The notes below the pieces were generated by a model. That model had not been told where the DNA came from, did no database searches, and saw only the letters and a list, made by a program, of their open reading frames with translations. A stretch of DNA of 12,321 bases, taken from contig CANQSG010000047.1 of the NCBI GenBank assembly GCA_947626485.1, positions 1 to 12,321 of the forward strand, given 5' to 3'. Shown here piece after piece: positions 6,339 to 12,321 of the stretch (the stretch's first letter is position 1; every line of letters starts with the position of its first letter). The position numbers and the translations under genes are program-made. The stretch comes from an uncultured Clostridia bacterium (lineage in GTDB: Bacteria; Bacillota; Clostridia; Oscillospirales; Acutalibacteraceae).

Positions 6339-7526
6339 TTAAATGCGGTGGGGCTGACGTCCGGTTTCGAGCGCTTCCCAGACGGGGGAAATCTCGCGCA
6401 GGTAAGAGACGATGCCCGGCACGGTTTCGAGAATATAATCGACCTCGTCCATCGTGTTGGCGGCGCCGAAGGACAGCCGCAGCGACCCGTGGGCGACCTC
6501 GTGCGGCAGGCCGAGGGCGAGCAGCACGTGGCTCGGGTCGAGGGAGCCCGACGTGCAGGCCGAGCCGGACGAGGCGGCGATGCCCTTCGCGTCGAGCAGC
6601 AGCAGGAGCGACTCGCCCTCGATGCCCTCGAAGCAGAAGTTGACGATGCCCGGCGCGCGGCGGACGGGGTCGCCGTTCAGGCGGGAATGGGGAATGGCGG
6701 AAAGGCCGGAGATCAGCCGGTCGCGCATCTGCGTCCAGCGGGCGGTGTTCTCCGGCAGGCTGTCGCAGGCCTCGCGCAGCGCCGCCGCCATGCCCAAAAT
6801 CGCCGGCAGATTTTCGGTGCCGGGGCGGCGGGAACGCTCTTGTGCGCCGCCGTAGATCACGTTGGACAGCGGGGTGCCCGCCTTCGCGTAGAGCACGCCG
6901 ACCCCCTTCGGCCCGTGGAATTTATGCGCCGCGAGGGAGAGCAGGTCGACGTTGTCCGCGGCGACGTCGACCGGCAGATGGCCGACGGCCTGCACCGCGT
7001 CGGTGTGGAACGGGACACCCTTTTCGCGGCAGACCGCGCCGATCTCGCGGATCGGCTGCACCGTCCCGATCTCGTTGTTGACGTACATCACGCTGACAAG
7101 CGCGGTGTCCTCCCGGATCGCCGCCGCGACCTGCTCCGGCGTGACGACGCCGGTCTCGTGCACGTCGAGCAGCGTGACGGAATAGCCCTCTTTTTCGAGG
7201 GCTTCGAGCGCGTGGAGCACCGCGTGGTGCTCGAAGGTCGTCGAGATTAAGTGCCGCTTGCCCTTGCGCGCACCGGCGCGCGCAAGGCTGAAGAGCGCCT
7301 GCGTGTCGGCCTCGCTCCCGCCGGAGGTGAAATAAATTTCCCGCGGCGAGGCGCCGATGCAGGACGCGATCTGTGCGCGCGCCGCTTCGAGCTGCTCGCG
7401 CGCTTTCTGGCCGGGGGTGTGGAGGCTCGAGGCGTTCGCCCACGCCTGTTCCATCCCGGCGCACAACGCTTCTTTTGCGGCGGCTGACATCTGGGTCGTC
7501 GCCGCGTTGTCGGCATATACAAACAT
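6339..7526 (-). CDS. nifS: Cysteine desulfurase, NifS/IscS class
   Basis: This 395-residue PLP enzyme converts cysteine to alanine and carries the sulfur as a persulfide for Fe-S cluster assembly and tRNA thiolation. The N-terminus YADNAATT is typical. His101 in FEHHAV stacks on PLP, NNEIGTVQ is at 150-157, the Schiff-base lysine is Lys202 in AAHKFHGPKG, and the persulfide-forming cysteine is Cys324 in SSGSACTSGSLDP. One small deviation is NASSLH in place of the usual NPSSLH near residue 31. The start at 7526 was chosen over an in-frame ATG at 7547 because GGAGG sits 8 bases upstream and family members begin here. It has its own consensus promoter with an overlapping palindrome (7560-7610), pointing to control by the adjacent IscR-like regulator. 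nifU follows 18 bases downstream. Confidence 0.96.
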   Translation of the reverse strand: MFVYADNAATTQMSAAAKEALCAGMEQAWANASSLHTPGQKAREQLEAARAQIASCIGASPREIYFTSGGSEADTQALFSLARAGARKGKRHLISTTFEHHAVLHALEALEKEGYSVTLLDVHETGVVTPEQVAAAIREDTALVSVMYVNNEIGTVQPIREIGAVCREKGVPFHTDAVQAVGHLPVDVAADNVDLLSLAAHKFHGPKGVGVLYAKAGTPLSNVIYGGAQERSRRPGTENLPAILGMAAALREACDSLPENTARWTQMRDRLISGLSAIPHSRLNGDPVRRAPGIVNFCFEGIEGESLLLLLDAKGIAASSGSACTSGSLDPSHVLLALGLPHEVAHGSLRLSFGAANTMDEVDYILETVPGIVSYLREISPVWEALETGRQPHRI

Positions 7527-7559
7527 CCGAATGGCCTCCTTTGGCACATGGCGTTTTTG

Positions 7560-7584
7560 AATTCCTATTTATTTCATAGGAATT
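7560..7584. promoter_or_regulatory. Palindromic operator overlapping the nifS promoter, probable IscR/Rrf2 site
   Basis: AATTCCTAT (7560-7568) and ATAGGAATT (7576-7584) are perfect 9-base inverted repeats around a 7-base AT-rich spacer. One arm overlaps the last three bases of the -10 element, and the spacer covers the predicted transcription start. A dimer bound here would block RNA polymerase. The 25-bp length fits sites of Rrf2 dimers, and the gene for an IscR-like Rrf2 protein lies directly upstream. The assignment to that protein is inference. Confidence 0.75.
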
Positions 7585-7610
7585 ATACCACAAGCGCCCT
7601 TCCCTGTCAA
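7582..7610 (-). promoter_or_regulatory. Consensus sigma-A promoter of nifS-nifU(-ung-ilvA-ridA)
   Basis: On the minus strand a perfect TTGACA (7610-7605) is separated by exactly 17 bases from a perfect TATAAT (7587-7582). The predicted start of transcription is near 7575, giving a leader of about 50 nt to the nifS ATG at 7526. A perfect 12/12 match in a strongly GC-rich genome implies a potentially very strong promoter, which would normally need repression. Confidence 0.9.
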
Positions 7611-7665
7611 GACCGAAAGACGCCTTTCTTTACGCCTTTGTTTGGGTTGCCCGCAAACGGCGGAT

Positions 7666-8094
7666 TTATGCGCGCGAGCCCGTCGGCACCCCGGCGAGCA
7701 GGTCGCGCAGCGTGATGCCCGAAAGATAGTGTTCGATCATGCGGTCGAGCTCCTGCCACATCGGCTGGGTCGCCGCGCAGGCGTCGACCCGGTCGCAGCT
7801 GTCGCCGTCGCAGGAGATGCAGGCGACCGGCGCCGTCGTCCCCTCGGTCAGGCGGATGATCTCGTAGACCGTGATCGCCTCCGCCGGGCGGGCGAGCCGA
7901 TAGCCGCCGTCCTTGCCGCGCGCGCTCTCCACAAGGCCGCCCCGGTGCAGCTGGGAGACGATGGATTCGAGGTATTTCAGCGAGACGCCCTGCCGCTCGG
8001 CCACGGCCTTCAGCGAAACGTAGGCCGCGCCGTCGCTCTGGGCGAGGTCGAGCATCACGCGCAGCGCGTAACGCCCGCGGGTGGAAACCATCAT
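7666..8094 (-). CDS. iscR: Rrf2 family regulator, IscR-like, with four cysteines
   Basis: The 142-residue Rrf2 protein carries an N-terminal winged helix (about 1-80), starting STRGRYALRVMLDLA, with recognition-helix region SLKYLESIVSQL and the wing GKDGGYRLARP. Cysteines at 92, 95, 100 and 106 form a cluster-binding loop. E. coli IscR uses three Cys and one His here, so a four-Cys Fe-S site is plausible. In the Fe-S-sensing model the protein reports on cluster supply and controls the nifS-nifU genes. ATG 8094 has GGAGG 8 bases upstream, better placed than for the adjacent ATG at 8091. The mnmA stop is 22 bases upstream, so the two are probably co-transcribed. Downstream lies the nifS promoter/operator, with no convincing terminator before it. 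It could sense cysteine or redox rather than Fe-S clusters, but the neighbours favour IscR. Confidence 0.9.
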   Translation of the reverse strand: MMVSTRGRYALRVMLDLAQSDGAAYVSLKAVAERQGVSLKYLESIVSQLHRGGLVESARGKDGGYRLARPAEAITVYEIIRLTEGTTAPVACISCDGDSCDRVDACAATQPMWQELDRMIEHYLSGITLRDLLAGVPTGSRA

Positions 8095-8116
8095 GTCGCT
8101 TGCCTCCTTGCAAAAT

Positions 8117-9193
8117 TCAGGGGCGCCGCACGAGCACGCCGCCGCCGAGGACGACGTCGCCGTCGTAAAGCACCGCCGCCTGCCCCGGTGTGACGGCGCG
8201 CTGCGGTTCGTCGAATTCGAGGTGTACCGCGTCGGGCGCGGTGGGGGTGACGGTCGCCCACTGCTCCGCCTGCCGATAGCGCAGACGGGCGCGGCAGCGG
8301 ATCGGCGCAGTCGGCGCCTCGCCCGAGATCCAATGAAATTCCGCCGCGTCGGCGTCCCGGCGGTAAAGCGCCGATTCCGCGCCGAGCACCACGGTGTTGT
8401 CGTCCGGGCGCAGCGCGCAGACGTACATCGCCTGCGGCAAAGACAGCCCCAGCCCGCGGTGCTGGCCGACGGTGTAGCGGATGATGCCGCGATGCCGCCC
8501 GAGGACGTTGCCGTCGACGTCGACGAAATCGCCGGGCGGGTAGCTGCGGCCGGTGTAGCCCTCGATAAAATCGGCGTAACGGCCGTTCGGGACGAAGCAG
8601 ATGTCCTGACTGTCGTGCTTTTTCGCGTTGGAAAAGCCCTGCTGTTCGGCGAGTGCGCGCACCTGCGCCTTATGGTAGTCGCCCAGCGGAAAGCGGGTGT
8701 GCGCCAGCTGCTCCTGCGTCATGGCGTAGAGCACATAGCTTTGATCCTTCGTCAGATCGACCGCCTTTTTGAGCAGATACCGCCCCGTCGCCCCGTCGCG
8801 CTCGATGCGGGCGTAATGCCCGGTCACGACGCAGTCGCAGCCGAGCTCCTTCGCGCGCTGATACAGCTTGTCAAATTTCAAAAACCGGTTGCAGTCGATG
8901 CAGGGGTTGGGGGTCGCGCCGCGCTCGTAGGCGGCGACGAAGCGATCCATGACCTTCTCGCGGAAGCGGTCGGAAAAATTGAACACATAGTGCGGAATGC
9001 CGATGGCGTAGGCGACGCTGCGGGCGTCCTCCACGTCGTCGAGGGAACAGCAGGTGTGCGCCCGCGATACGCCGATGTCGCCGTTGTCAAACAGCTTCAT
9101 CGTCACGCCGATGCAGTCGTCCCCCCGCTGCTTTGTCAGAAAGGCGGCGACGCCGGAATCCACGCCGCCGCTCATGGCGATCAGAGCCTTCAT
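8117..9193 (-). CDS. mnmA: tRNA-specific 2-thiouridylase MnmA
   Basis: The 358-residue ATP-dependent enzyme thiolates U34 of tRNA-Lys, -Glu and -Gln. The PP-loop SGGVDS at 8-13 binds ATP. The catalytic pair is Cys98 in NPCIDCN and Cys199 in HDSQDICF. Other family blocks are TGHYAR at 125-130, DQSYVLY at 150-156 and YTVGQHRGLG at 240-249. Length is standard. The start at 9193 is supported by GGGAGGGG 6 bases upstream and by the usual MKxLIAMSGGVDS beginning; longer in-frame starts upstream run through the leader hairpin and are unlikely. It depends on a cysteine desulfurase for sulfur, consistent with nifS two genes away. Many Clostridia place mnmA after nifU; here it precedes iscR. Its own promoter overlaps the xre stop, and the leader contains a terminator-like hairpin. 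Confidence 0.96.
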   Translation of the reverse strand: MKALIAMSGGVDSGVAAFLTKQRGDDCIGVTMKLFDNGDIGVSRAHTCCSLDDVEDARSVAYAIGIPHYVFNFSDRFREKVMDRFVAAYERGATPNPCIDCNRFLKFDKLYQRAKELGCDCVVTGHYARIERDGATGRYLLKKAVDLTKDQSYVLYAMTQEQLAHTRFPLGDYHKAQVRALAEQQGFSNAKKHDSQDICFVPNGRYADFIEGYTGRSYPPGDFVDVDGNVLGRHRGIIRYTVGQHRGLGLSLPQAMYVCALRPDDNTVVLGAESALYRRDADAAEFHWISGEAPTAPIRCRARLRYRQAEQWATVTPTAPDAVHLEFDEPQRAVTPGQAAVLYDGDVVLGGGVLVRRP

Positions 9194-9224
9194 CGCTTCC
9201 CCTCCCGTCGGTTTTCCGCGCGGC

Positions 9225-9258
9225 AAAAAACCGGCGCCGCGCATACCGCGCAGGCCGG
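9225..9258 (-). terminator. Terminator-like hairpin in the mnmA leader (xre terminator or attenuator)
   Basis: On the minus strand CCGGC (9258-9254) pairs with GCCGG (9235-9231), with an internal loop and then inner GCGC/GCGC pairing, followed by six T (9230-9225). It ends 31 bases before the mnmA start codon and lies downstream of the only promoter I see for mnmA. A 5-bp hairpin, CGGTC-TTT-GACCG (9268-9256), shares bases with its 5' arm, so the two cannot form together. It may simply end the xre transcript with partial read-through, or act as a regulated attenuator. Confidence 0.6.
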
Positions 9259-9303
9259 TCAAAGACCGTCGGACAACGCGCCCCGCGCGTTTTTCCGCCT
9301 TTT

Positions 9304-9332
9304 AGTGTAGCAGATTCCCCCGCCTTTGTCAA
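9304..9332 (-). promoter_or_regulatory. Sigma-A promoter of mnmA-iscR
   Basis: On the minus strand a perfect TTGACA (9332-9327), a 17-base spacer and TACACT (9309-9304, five of six matches), with TG one base upstream of the -10 as an extended -10 element. The -35 overlaps the TGA stop of the xre gene (9331-9329). Transcription should start near 9297, leaving a leader of about 104 nt. The leader also contains a perfect hairpin AACGCGC-GGG-GCGCGTT (9291-9275). Confidence 0.82.
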
Positions 9333-9568
9333 GCGCCCGCATCGACGGCGAGGAGCTCGTCGTAGGTCGTTTTTAAGACCTTGCGCAGAAAGATGAGCTC
9401 GTCCGGGTAACAATGGCGCTGGCCGACCTCGATCTTGGCGATCGCGCTGCGCGTCAGGTCGCAGCCCTCCGTTTGCAGCCGCGCGGAAAGCATCTCCTGC
9501 GTCAGCCGCGCTTCCTCCCGCAGCCGCCGGATATTGGCGCCGATTTGTTTTTCGATTGGTCGGTTCAT
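9329..9568 (-). CDS. Small Xre-family HTH regulator
   Basis: The 79-residue protein is essentially a single Cro/C1-type helix-turn-helix domain (about 8-74): IGANIRRLREEARLTQEML, then LTRSAIAKIEVGQRHCYPDEL, then a final helix. There is no sensor or oligomerisation domain beyond the HTH. ATG 9568 was chosen because AAGGG lies 8 bases upstream; the in-frame TTG at 9574 is less well placed. Such one-domain regulators occur in phages, conjugative elements and as stand-alone chromosomal regulators; the GC content here is like the chromosome. It faces away from the candidate small RNA and may regulate the shared promoter region. No other target is evident, and gltBD is separated from it by a terminator. 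Confidence 0.85.
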   Translation of the reverse strand: MNRPIEKQIGANIRRLREEARLTQEMLSARLQTEGCDLTRSAIAKIEVGQRHCYPDELIFLRKVLKTTYDELLAVDAGA

Positions 9569-9601
9569 AGACAAGACCCTTCTGCCACACGGCGAAAGTG
9601 C

Positions 9602-9630
9602 TTGACTTTATTATATAATTATGGTATGCT
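9602..9630 (+). promoter_or_regulatory. Rightward sigma-A promoter in the xre-gltD gap
   Basis: TTGACT (9602-9607), a 17-base spacer, TATGCT (9625-9630) and an extended -10 TGG directly before the hexamer. Predicted start is near 9637. It points away from xre and into an AT-rich stretch with no convincing gene, ending in a strong terminator. Confidence 0.7.
9610..9622 (-). promoter_or_regulatory. -10 element of xre with adjoining palindrome
   Basis: On the minus strand a perfect TATAAT (9615-9610) lies 41 bases upstream of the xre ATG and would start transcription near 9603. Its -35 is poor. The perfect palindrome ATAATTAT (9615-9622) abuts it and sits in the spacer of the rightward promoter, a position where a bound Xre dimer could affect both transcripts. 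The operator role is a guess. Confidence 0.4.
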
Positions 9631-9636
9631 GTTTTT

Positions 9637-9759
9637 GCACTTGTATGGGTGCAAAAATGTCGAAGAAAATGAATTTTCATTTTCTACTACTGCTTCTTTC
9701 ACACGGAAGCGAATTTCAAAACAAGAACCTCCGCCAAAAACGGAGGTTCTTCTTATTTT
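9637..9759 (+). ncRNA. Candidate small RNA between xre and gltD
   Basis: The region has its own rightward promoter, three hairpins and an intrinsic terminator within about 123 nt. Hairpins: TTTTTGCAC (9632-9640) with GTGCAAAAA (9649-9657); a perfect 10+10 repeat AGAAAATGAA (9664-9673) with TTCATTTTCT (9676-9685) around TT; GCTTC (9692-9696) with GAAGC (9706-9710); and the terminator stem (9723-9751). The segment is AT-rich against a GC-rich background. The only open frame (9645-9788) has no ribosome binding site and runs through the terminator. No known RNA family is recognised. The predicted start near 9637 would trim the 5' arm of the first hairpin. Confidence 0.45.
9723..9759 (+). terminator. 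Strong intrinsic terminator, probably bidirectional (candidate RNA / gltD)
   Basis: A perfect 11-bp stem, AAGAACCTCCG (9723-9733) with CGGAGGTTCTT (9741-9751), around a CCAAAAA loop, is followed on the plus strand by CTTATTTT. On the minus strand it lies 18 bases past the gltD stop and is followed by GTTTTG, a weaker U tract. It can therefore end the gltBD transcript as well as a rightward RNA. Confidence 0.85.
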
Positions 9760-9769
9760 ACAATGCGGG

Positions 9770-11251
9770 TCAGACGAGGTTTGTGTAGCCCATCAGGTAT
9801 TCGTCGACCTCTTTGGCGGCGGCGCGGCCTTCGGCGATCGCCCAGACGACGAGGGACTGGCCGCGGCGGGCGTCCCCGGCGGCGAAGAGCTTCGGCACGC
9901 CGGTCGCGTATTTGCCCTCGCCGGTTTGCAGGTTGCTGCGGCCGTCGGTCGGGACGCCGAAGGCCTGCGCGACGTAGGGTTCGGGGCCGAGGAACCCGGC
10001 GGCGATGAGCAGCAGGTCGGCGGGCAGCTCTTGCTCGGTGCCGGCGACCTCGCGCATGACCGAGCGGCCGGTCTCGTCCCGCGAGAAGGCGACCTGCACG
10101 GTTTTCACGCCGGTCAGCGCGCCCGACGCGTCGCGCAGGAGCTCCTTGACCGTCGTCTCGTAGACGCGGGGGTCCGCGCCGAAGCAGGCGATGGCCTCCT
10201 GCTGGCCGTAATCGGTTTTGCAGACGCGCGGCCACTGCGGCCACGGGTTGTTTTCCGCCCGCGCATCGGGCAGGCGGGGCATCATTTCGATCTGGACGAC
10301 GCTCTCGCAGCCGTGGCGAATGCAGGTGCCGACGCAGTCGTTGCCGGTGTCGCCCCCGCCGACGATCACGACGCGCTTGCCCTTTGCCGACGGATAATCG
10401 CCGACCGGGTGCCCGTCGACCAGCGCGCGGGTCGTCGCGGCGAGGAAATCGACCGCAAAATACACGCCCGCGCCCTCTCTGCCGGGGATTTTCAGGTCGC
10501 GGGGCTGCTTCGCGCCGCAGCAGAGCACGACGGCGTCGTAGGCTGCGAGGAGTTCCGCGGCGCTGACCGTTCTGCCGACGTCGCAGTTCAGCTCAAACCG
10601 CACGCCTTCGGCGCGCATCAGCTCGACGCGGCGGTCGACGATCTCCTTTTCGAGCTTCATGTTCGGAATGCCGTACATCAGCAGGCCGCCGGGGCGGTCG
10701 TCCCGCTCGTAGACCGTGACGTTGTGGCCGCGCAGATTCAGCCGATCGGCGACGGCGAGCCCGGCGGGACCCGAGCCGATCACCGCGATTTTTTTGTCGG
10801 TGACGACCGGCTTTTTGCGGGGCTGCATCAGGCCGTGCGCAAAGCCGTATTCGATAATGCTGTACTCGTTTTCGCGGACGCTGACGGGGTCGCCGTAGAG
10901 CCCGCAGGTGCAGGCGGCCTCACAGAGCGCCGGGCAGACCCGGCTTGTGAACTCGGGGAAGCTGCTCGTTTTCGTCAGGCGGGAGAGGGCGTGCTCCATG
11001 TTGCCGCGATAGACCTCGTCGTTCCATTCGGGGATGAGGTTGTGCAGCGGGCAGCCCGAGACCATTCCGCCGAGCTTCATGGCGGACTGGCAGAAGGGCA
11101 CGCCGCAGGCCATGCAGCGCCCGCCCTGCCGCGCCCGTTCCTCGGCGGGGAGCTCGGTGTGAAATTCGCGGAAATGGCGCACCCGCTCGCGCGGGTCTTC
11201 GGCCGCCTGATTCCGGCGTGCGTCCTCCAAAAAACCGGTTGGTTTTCCCAT
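9770..11251 (-). CDS. gltD: Glutamate synthase small (beta) subunit
   Basis: The 493-residue flavoprotein takes electrons from NADPH (or NADH) and passes them to the large subunit, which makes glutamate from glutamine and 2-oxoglutarate. The N-terminal Fe-S region has Cys46, Cys49, Cys54 and Cys67, then Cys106, Cys110, Cys114 and Cys116, the ligands for two [4Fe-4S] clusters. The FAD site GSGPAG is at 159-164. The second dinucleotide site VGGGDTGND is at 297-305. The closing FAD motif AAGDARRGQSLVVWAI is at 457-472. Length matches the family. ATG 11251 follows GGAGG spaced 7 bases upstream. The gltB stop is 11 bases upstream, so the SD lies against the end of gltB, and the two are one operon. 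A terminator follows. Confidence 0.96.
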   Translation of the reverse strand: MGKPTGFLEDARRNQAAEDPRERVRHFREFHTELPAEERARQGGRCMACGVPFCQSAMKLGGMVSGCPLHNLIPEWNDEVYRGNMEHALSRLTKTSSFPEFTSRVCPALCEAACTCGLYGDPVSVRENEYSIIEYGFAHGLMQPRKKPVVTDKKIAVIGSGPAGLAVADRLNLRGHNVTVYERDDRPGGLLMYGIPNMKLEKEIVDRRVELMRAEGVRFELNCDVGRTVSAAELLAAYDAVVLCCGAKQPRDLKIPGREGAGVYFAVDFLAATTRALVDGHPVGDYPSAKGKRVVIVGGGDTGNDCVGTCIRHGCESVVQIEMMPRLPDARAENNPWPQWPRVCKTDYGQQEAIACFGADPRVYETTVKELLRDASGALTGVKTVQVAFSRDETGRSVMREVAGTEQELPADLLLIAAGFLGPEPYVAQAFGVPTDGRSNLQTGEGKYATGVPKLFAAGDARRGQSLVVWAIAEGRAAAKEVDEYLMGYTNLV

Positions 11252-11262
11252 CGTTCTGCCTC

Positions 11263-12321
11263 CTATTTCGTCAATGCGTAAAAGGCTTCGAGCTCGGCTT
11301 CGTCGCGGCTGAGACCCTTTTCCTCGAGCTGGCTGATCGACGCCAGCATCCGGTGGTAATCGTTGGGGATGATCTTCTTGAAGAAGGGCAGCGTCTGCGC
11401 GAAGGAATCGAGGATCTCCCGCCCGGCCTGCGAGCCGGTCTCGACGACGTGCGCCTCGATGAGCGCCCGCAGCTCGTTGATATCGTGCTTTTCGGTGACG
11501 CCGGTCATGCGCACCATTTCCTTGTTGAGCCGCAGATAGAGGTCGTGGCCGCGGTCGAGCACGTAGGCGACGCCGCCCGACATGCCGGCGGCGAAGTTCT
11601 TGCCGGTGCGCCCGAGCACGACGACCCTGCCGCCCGTCATGTATTCGCAGCCGTGGTCGCCAACGCCCTCGACGACCGCGCTGGCGCCGGAATTGCGTAC
11701 GCAGAACCGCTCGCCCGCGACGCCGGCGATAAAGGCGCTGCCGCCCGTCGCCCCGTAGAGCGCGACGTTGCCGATCAGGATATTTTCATCGGCGCGAAAA
11801 CGGCTCGCGCGCGGCGGGAAGACGACGAGCTTGCCGCCCGAAAGCCCCTTGCCGAAATAATCGTTCGAGTCGCCCTCGAGCCGCAGGGTCAGCCCCTTCG
11901 GCAGGAAGGCGCCGAAGCTCTGTCCGCCGCCGCCGGTGCAGTTGACGGTATAGGTGTCGTCCGGCAGGGTGCTGCCGAAGCGGCGGGTGATCTCGGAGCC
12001 GAGGATCGTCCCGAGCGTCCGGGTGGTGCTCGAAACGGTCAGGGATTCGGTGTGGGGCGCGCCCTTTTTGAAGCTCGGCGCGAATTTTTTAAGCAGCACC
12101 GAGACGTCGAGCGTCTGCTCCAGCTGAAAATCATAGGCGTTCTCGGGGCAGAAATGGATCGCCTGCTCGGCCGATTCGGGGCGCGCGATGAGGCGCGAAA
12201 GGTCAAGGGAATCGGCGCGGTGGGTGATCGAATGGTCGTGTACGGCGATGAGGTCGGTGCGGCCGACCAGCTCGTTGACGGTGCGCACGCCGAGCTTCGC
12301 CATGATCTCGCGCAGCTCCTG
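11263..12321 (-). CDS. gltB: Glutamate synthase large (alpha) subunit, C-terminal part (cut by window end)
   Basis: The 352 C-terminal residues are visible; the frame continues beyond 12321, so the ATG at 12303 is internal. The first residues (QELREIMAKLGVRTVNELVG, then RTDL) are the end of the FMN-binding synthase domain. Visible residues about 95-290 form the GXGXG right-handed beta-helix domain, with repeats such as GGGGQSFGAF, GDSNDYFGKGLSGG, NVALYGATGGSAF and GRTGKNFAAGMSGG. The glutaminase domain, most of the synthase domain and the FMN/3Fe-4S sites lie outside the window. The last 60 residues are helical and end EAFYALTK. gltD follows 11 bases downstream with a strong ribosome binding site. 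Regulation cannot be judged, as the promoter lies outside. Confidence 0.95.
   Translation of the reverse strand, partial: QELREIMAKLGVRTVNELVGRTDLIAVHDHSITHRADSLDLSRLIARPESAEQAIHFCPENAYDFQLEQTLDVSVLLKKFAPSFKKGAPHTESLTVSSTTRTLGTILGSEITRRFGSTLPDDTYTVNCTGGGGQSFGAFLPKGLTLRLEGDSNDYFGKGLSGGKLVVFPPRASRFRADENILIGNVALYGATGGSAFIAGVAGERFCVRNSGASAVVEGVGDHGCEYMTGGRVVVLGRTGKNFAAGMSGGVAYVLDRGHDLYLRLNKEMVRMTGVTEKHDINELRALIEAHVVETGSQAGREILDSFAQTLPFFKKIIPNDYHRMLASISQLEEKGLSRDEAELEAFYALTK

Noticed and set aside
7611..7645. Short direct repeat CGCCTTT-N5-CGCCTTT
   Set aside because: There are only two copies of 7 bases in a short gap; this is not a CRISPR or other array.
7611..7665. Terminator between iscR and nifS
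   Set aside because: A small imperfect hairpin exists on the minus strand (GTTTGCGGG/CCCAAAC), but it is followed by AAAGGCG and not a T run, so read-through from iscR into nifS remains possible.
9194..9262. In-frame upstream starts for mnmA
   Set aside because: They lie in the leader hairpin, lack an SD and add residues absent from the family; ATG 9193 has a strong SD.
9275..9294. Plus-strand terminator (AACGCGC hairpin followed by TTTTT)
   Set aside because: No plus-strand gene precedes it. The hairpin is more likely part of the minus-strand mnmA leader and the T run is incidental.
9645..9788. A 47-residue plus-strand open frame starting MGAKMSKKMNFHF
   Set aside because: It has no ribosome binding site, reads straight through the terminator stem and overlaps the gltD 3' end. 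It is better explained by the AT-rich hairpins of the candidate RNA.

Overview
The window looks like chromosomal DNA from a GC-rich member of the Clostridia, probably a gut Oscillospiraceae-type organism. The reasons are the clostridial set iscR/nifS/nifU/mnmA, strong GGAGG-type ribosome binding sites, a gene pair of a type known from spore-forming Clostridia, and a large serine recombinase remnant with a DUF4368-like tail. The taxon is an inference from gene content. Nearly all complete genes lie on the minus strand. The exceptions are the recombinase remnant and a GntR regulator at the left end.

Left end (1-1475). The 3' part of a Tn4451/TndX-type serine recombinase, visibly lower in GC than the rest, stops at 601. 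Its frame is closed by an in-frame stop at 32-34, so it is a remnant rather than a gene merely cut by the window edge. GC-rich chromosomal sequence begins about 12 bases later with a FadR-type GntR regulator (661-1413), followed by a strong intrinsic terminator (1436-1475).

Spore-type pair (3392 down to 1471, minus). A small protein with a carboxypeptidase-regulatory-like fold lies 2 bases upstream of a protein with a SpoIID-like N-terminus and three peptidoglycan-binding repeats. Neither has a signal peptide.

Central metabolic block (9568 down to 3468, minus). In transcription order: a small Xre regulator, mnmA (tRNA 2-thiouridylase), iscR-like Rrf2 regulator, nifS (cysteine desulfurase), nifU (Fe-S scaffold), ung (uracil-DNA glycosylase), ilvA (threonine ammonia-lyase with an ACT domain) and ridA (enamine/imine deaminase), ended by an intrinsic terminator. 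NifS can supply sulfur both to NifU and to MnmA, and RidA removes the reactive intermediate made by IlvA. A perfect consensus sigma-A promoter lies in front of nifS, with a perfect 9+9 palindrome over its -10/+1 region, most simply read as the operator of the IscR-like protein. mnmA has its own promoter overlapping the xre stop codon and a leader of about 104 nt that contains a terminator-like hairpin.

Right end (9569-12321). An AT-rich 200-bp gap holds a promoter firing rightwards, three small hairpins and a strong terminator, so it may encode a small RNA of about 120 nt. Beyond it lie gltD and the 3' part of gltB (glutamate synthase), again on the minus strand; gltB runs off the window.

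No CRISPR array, tRNA or rRNA was seen. No wholly new multi-gene system is evident. The most promising unexplained items are the candidate small RNA, the mnmA leader, the nifS promoter/operator and the recombinase junction next to the GntR gene.
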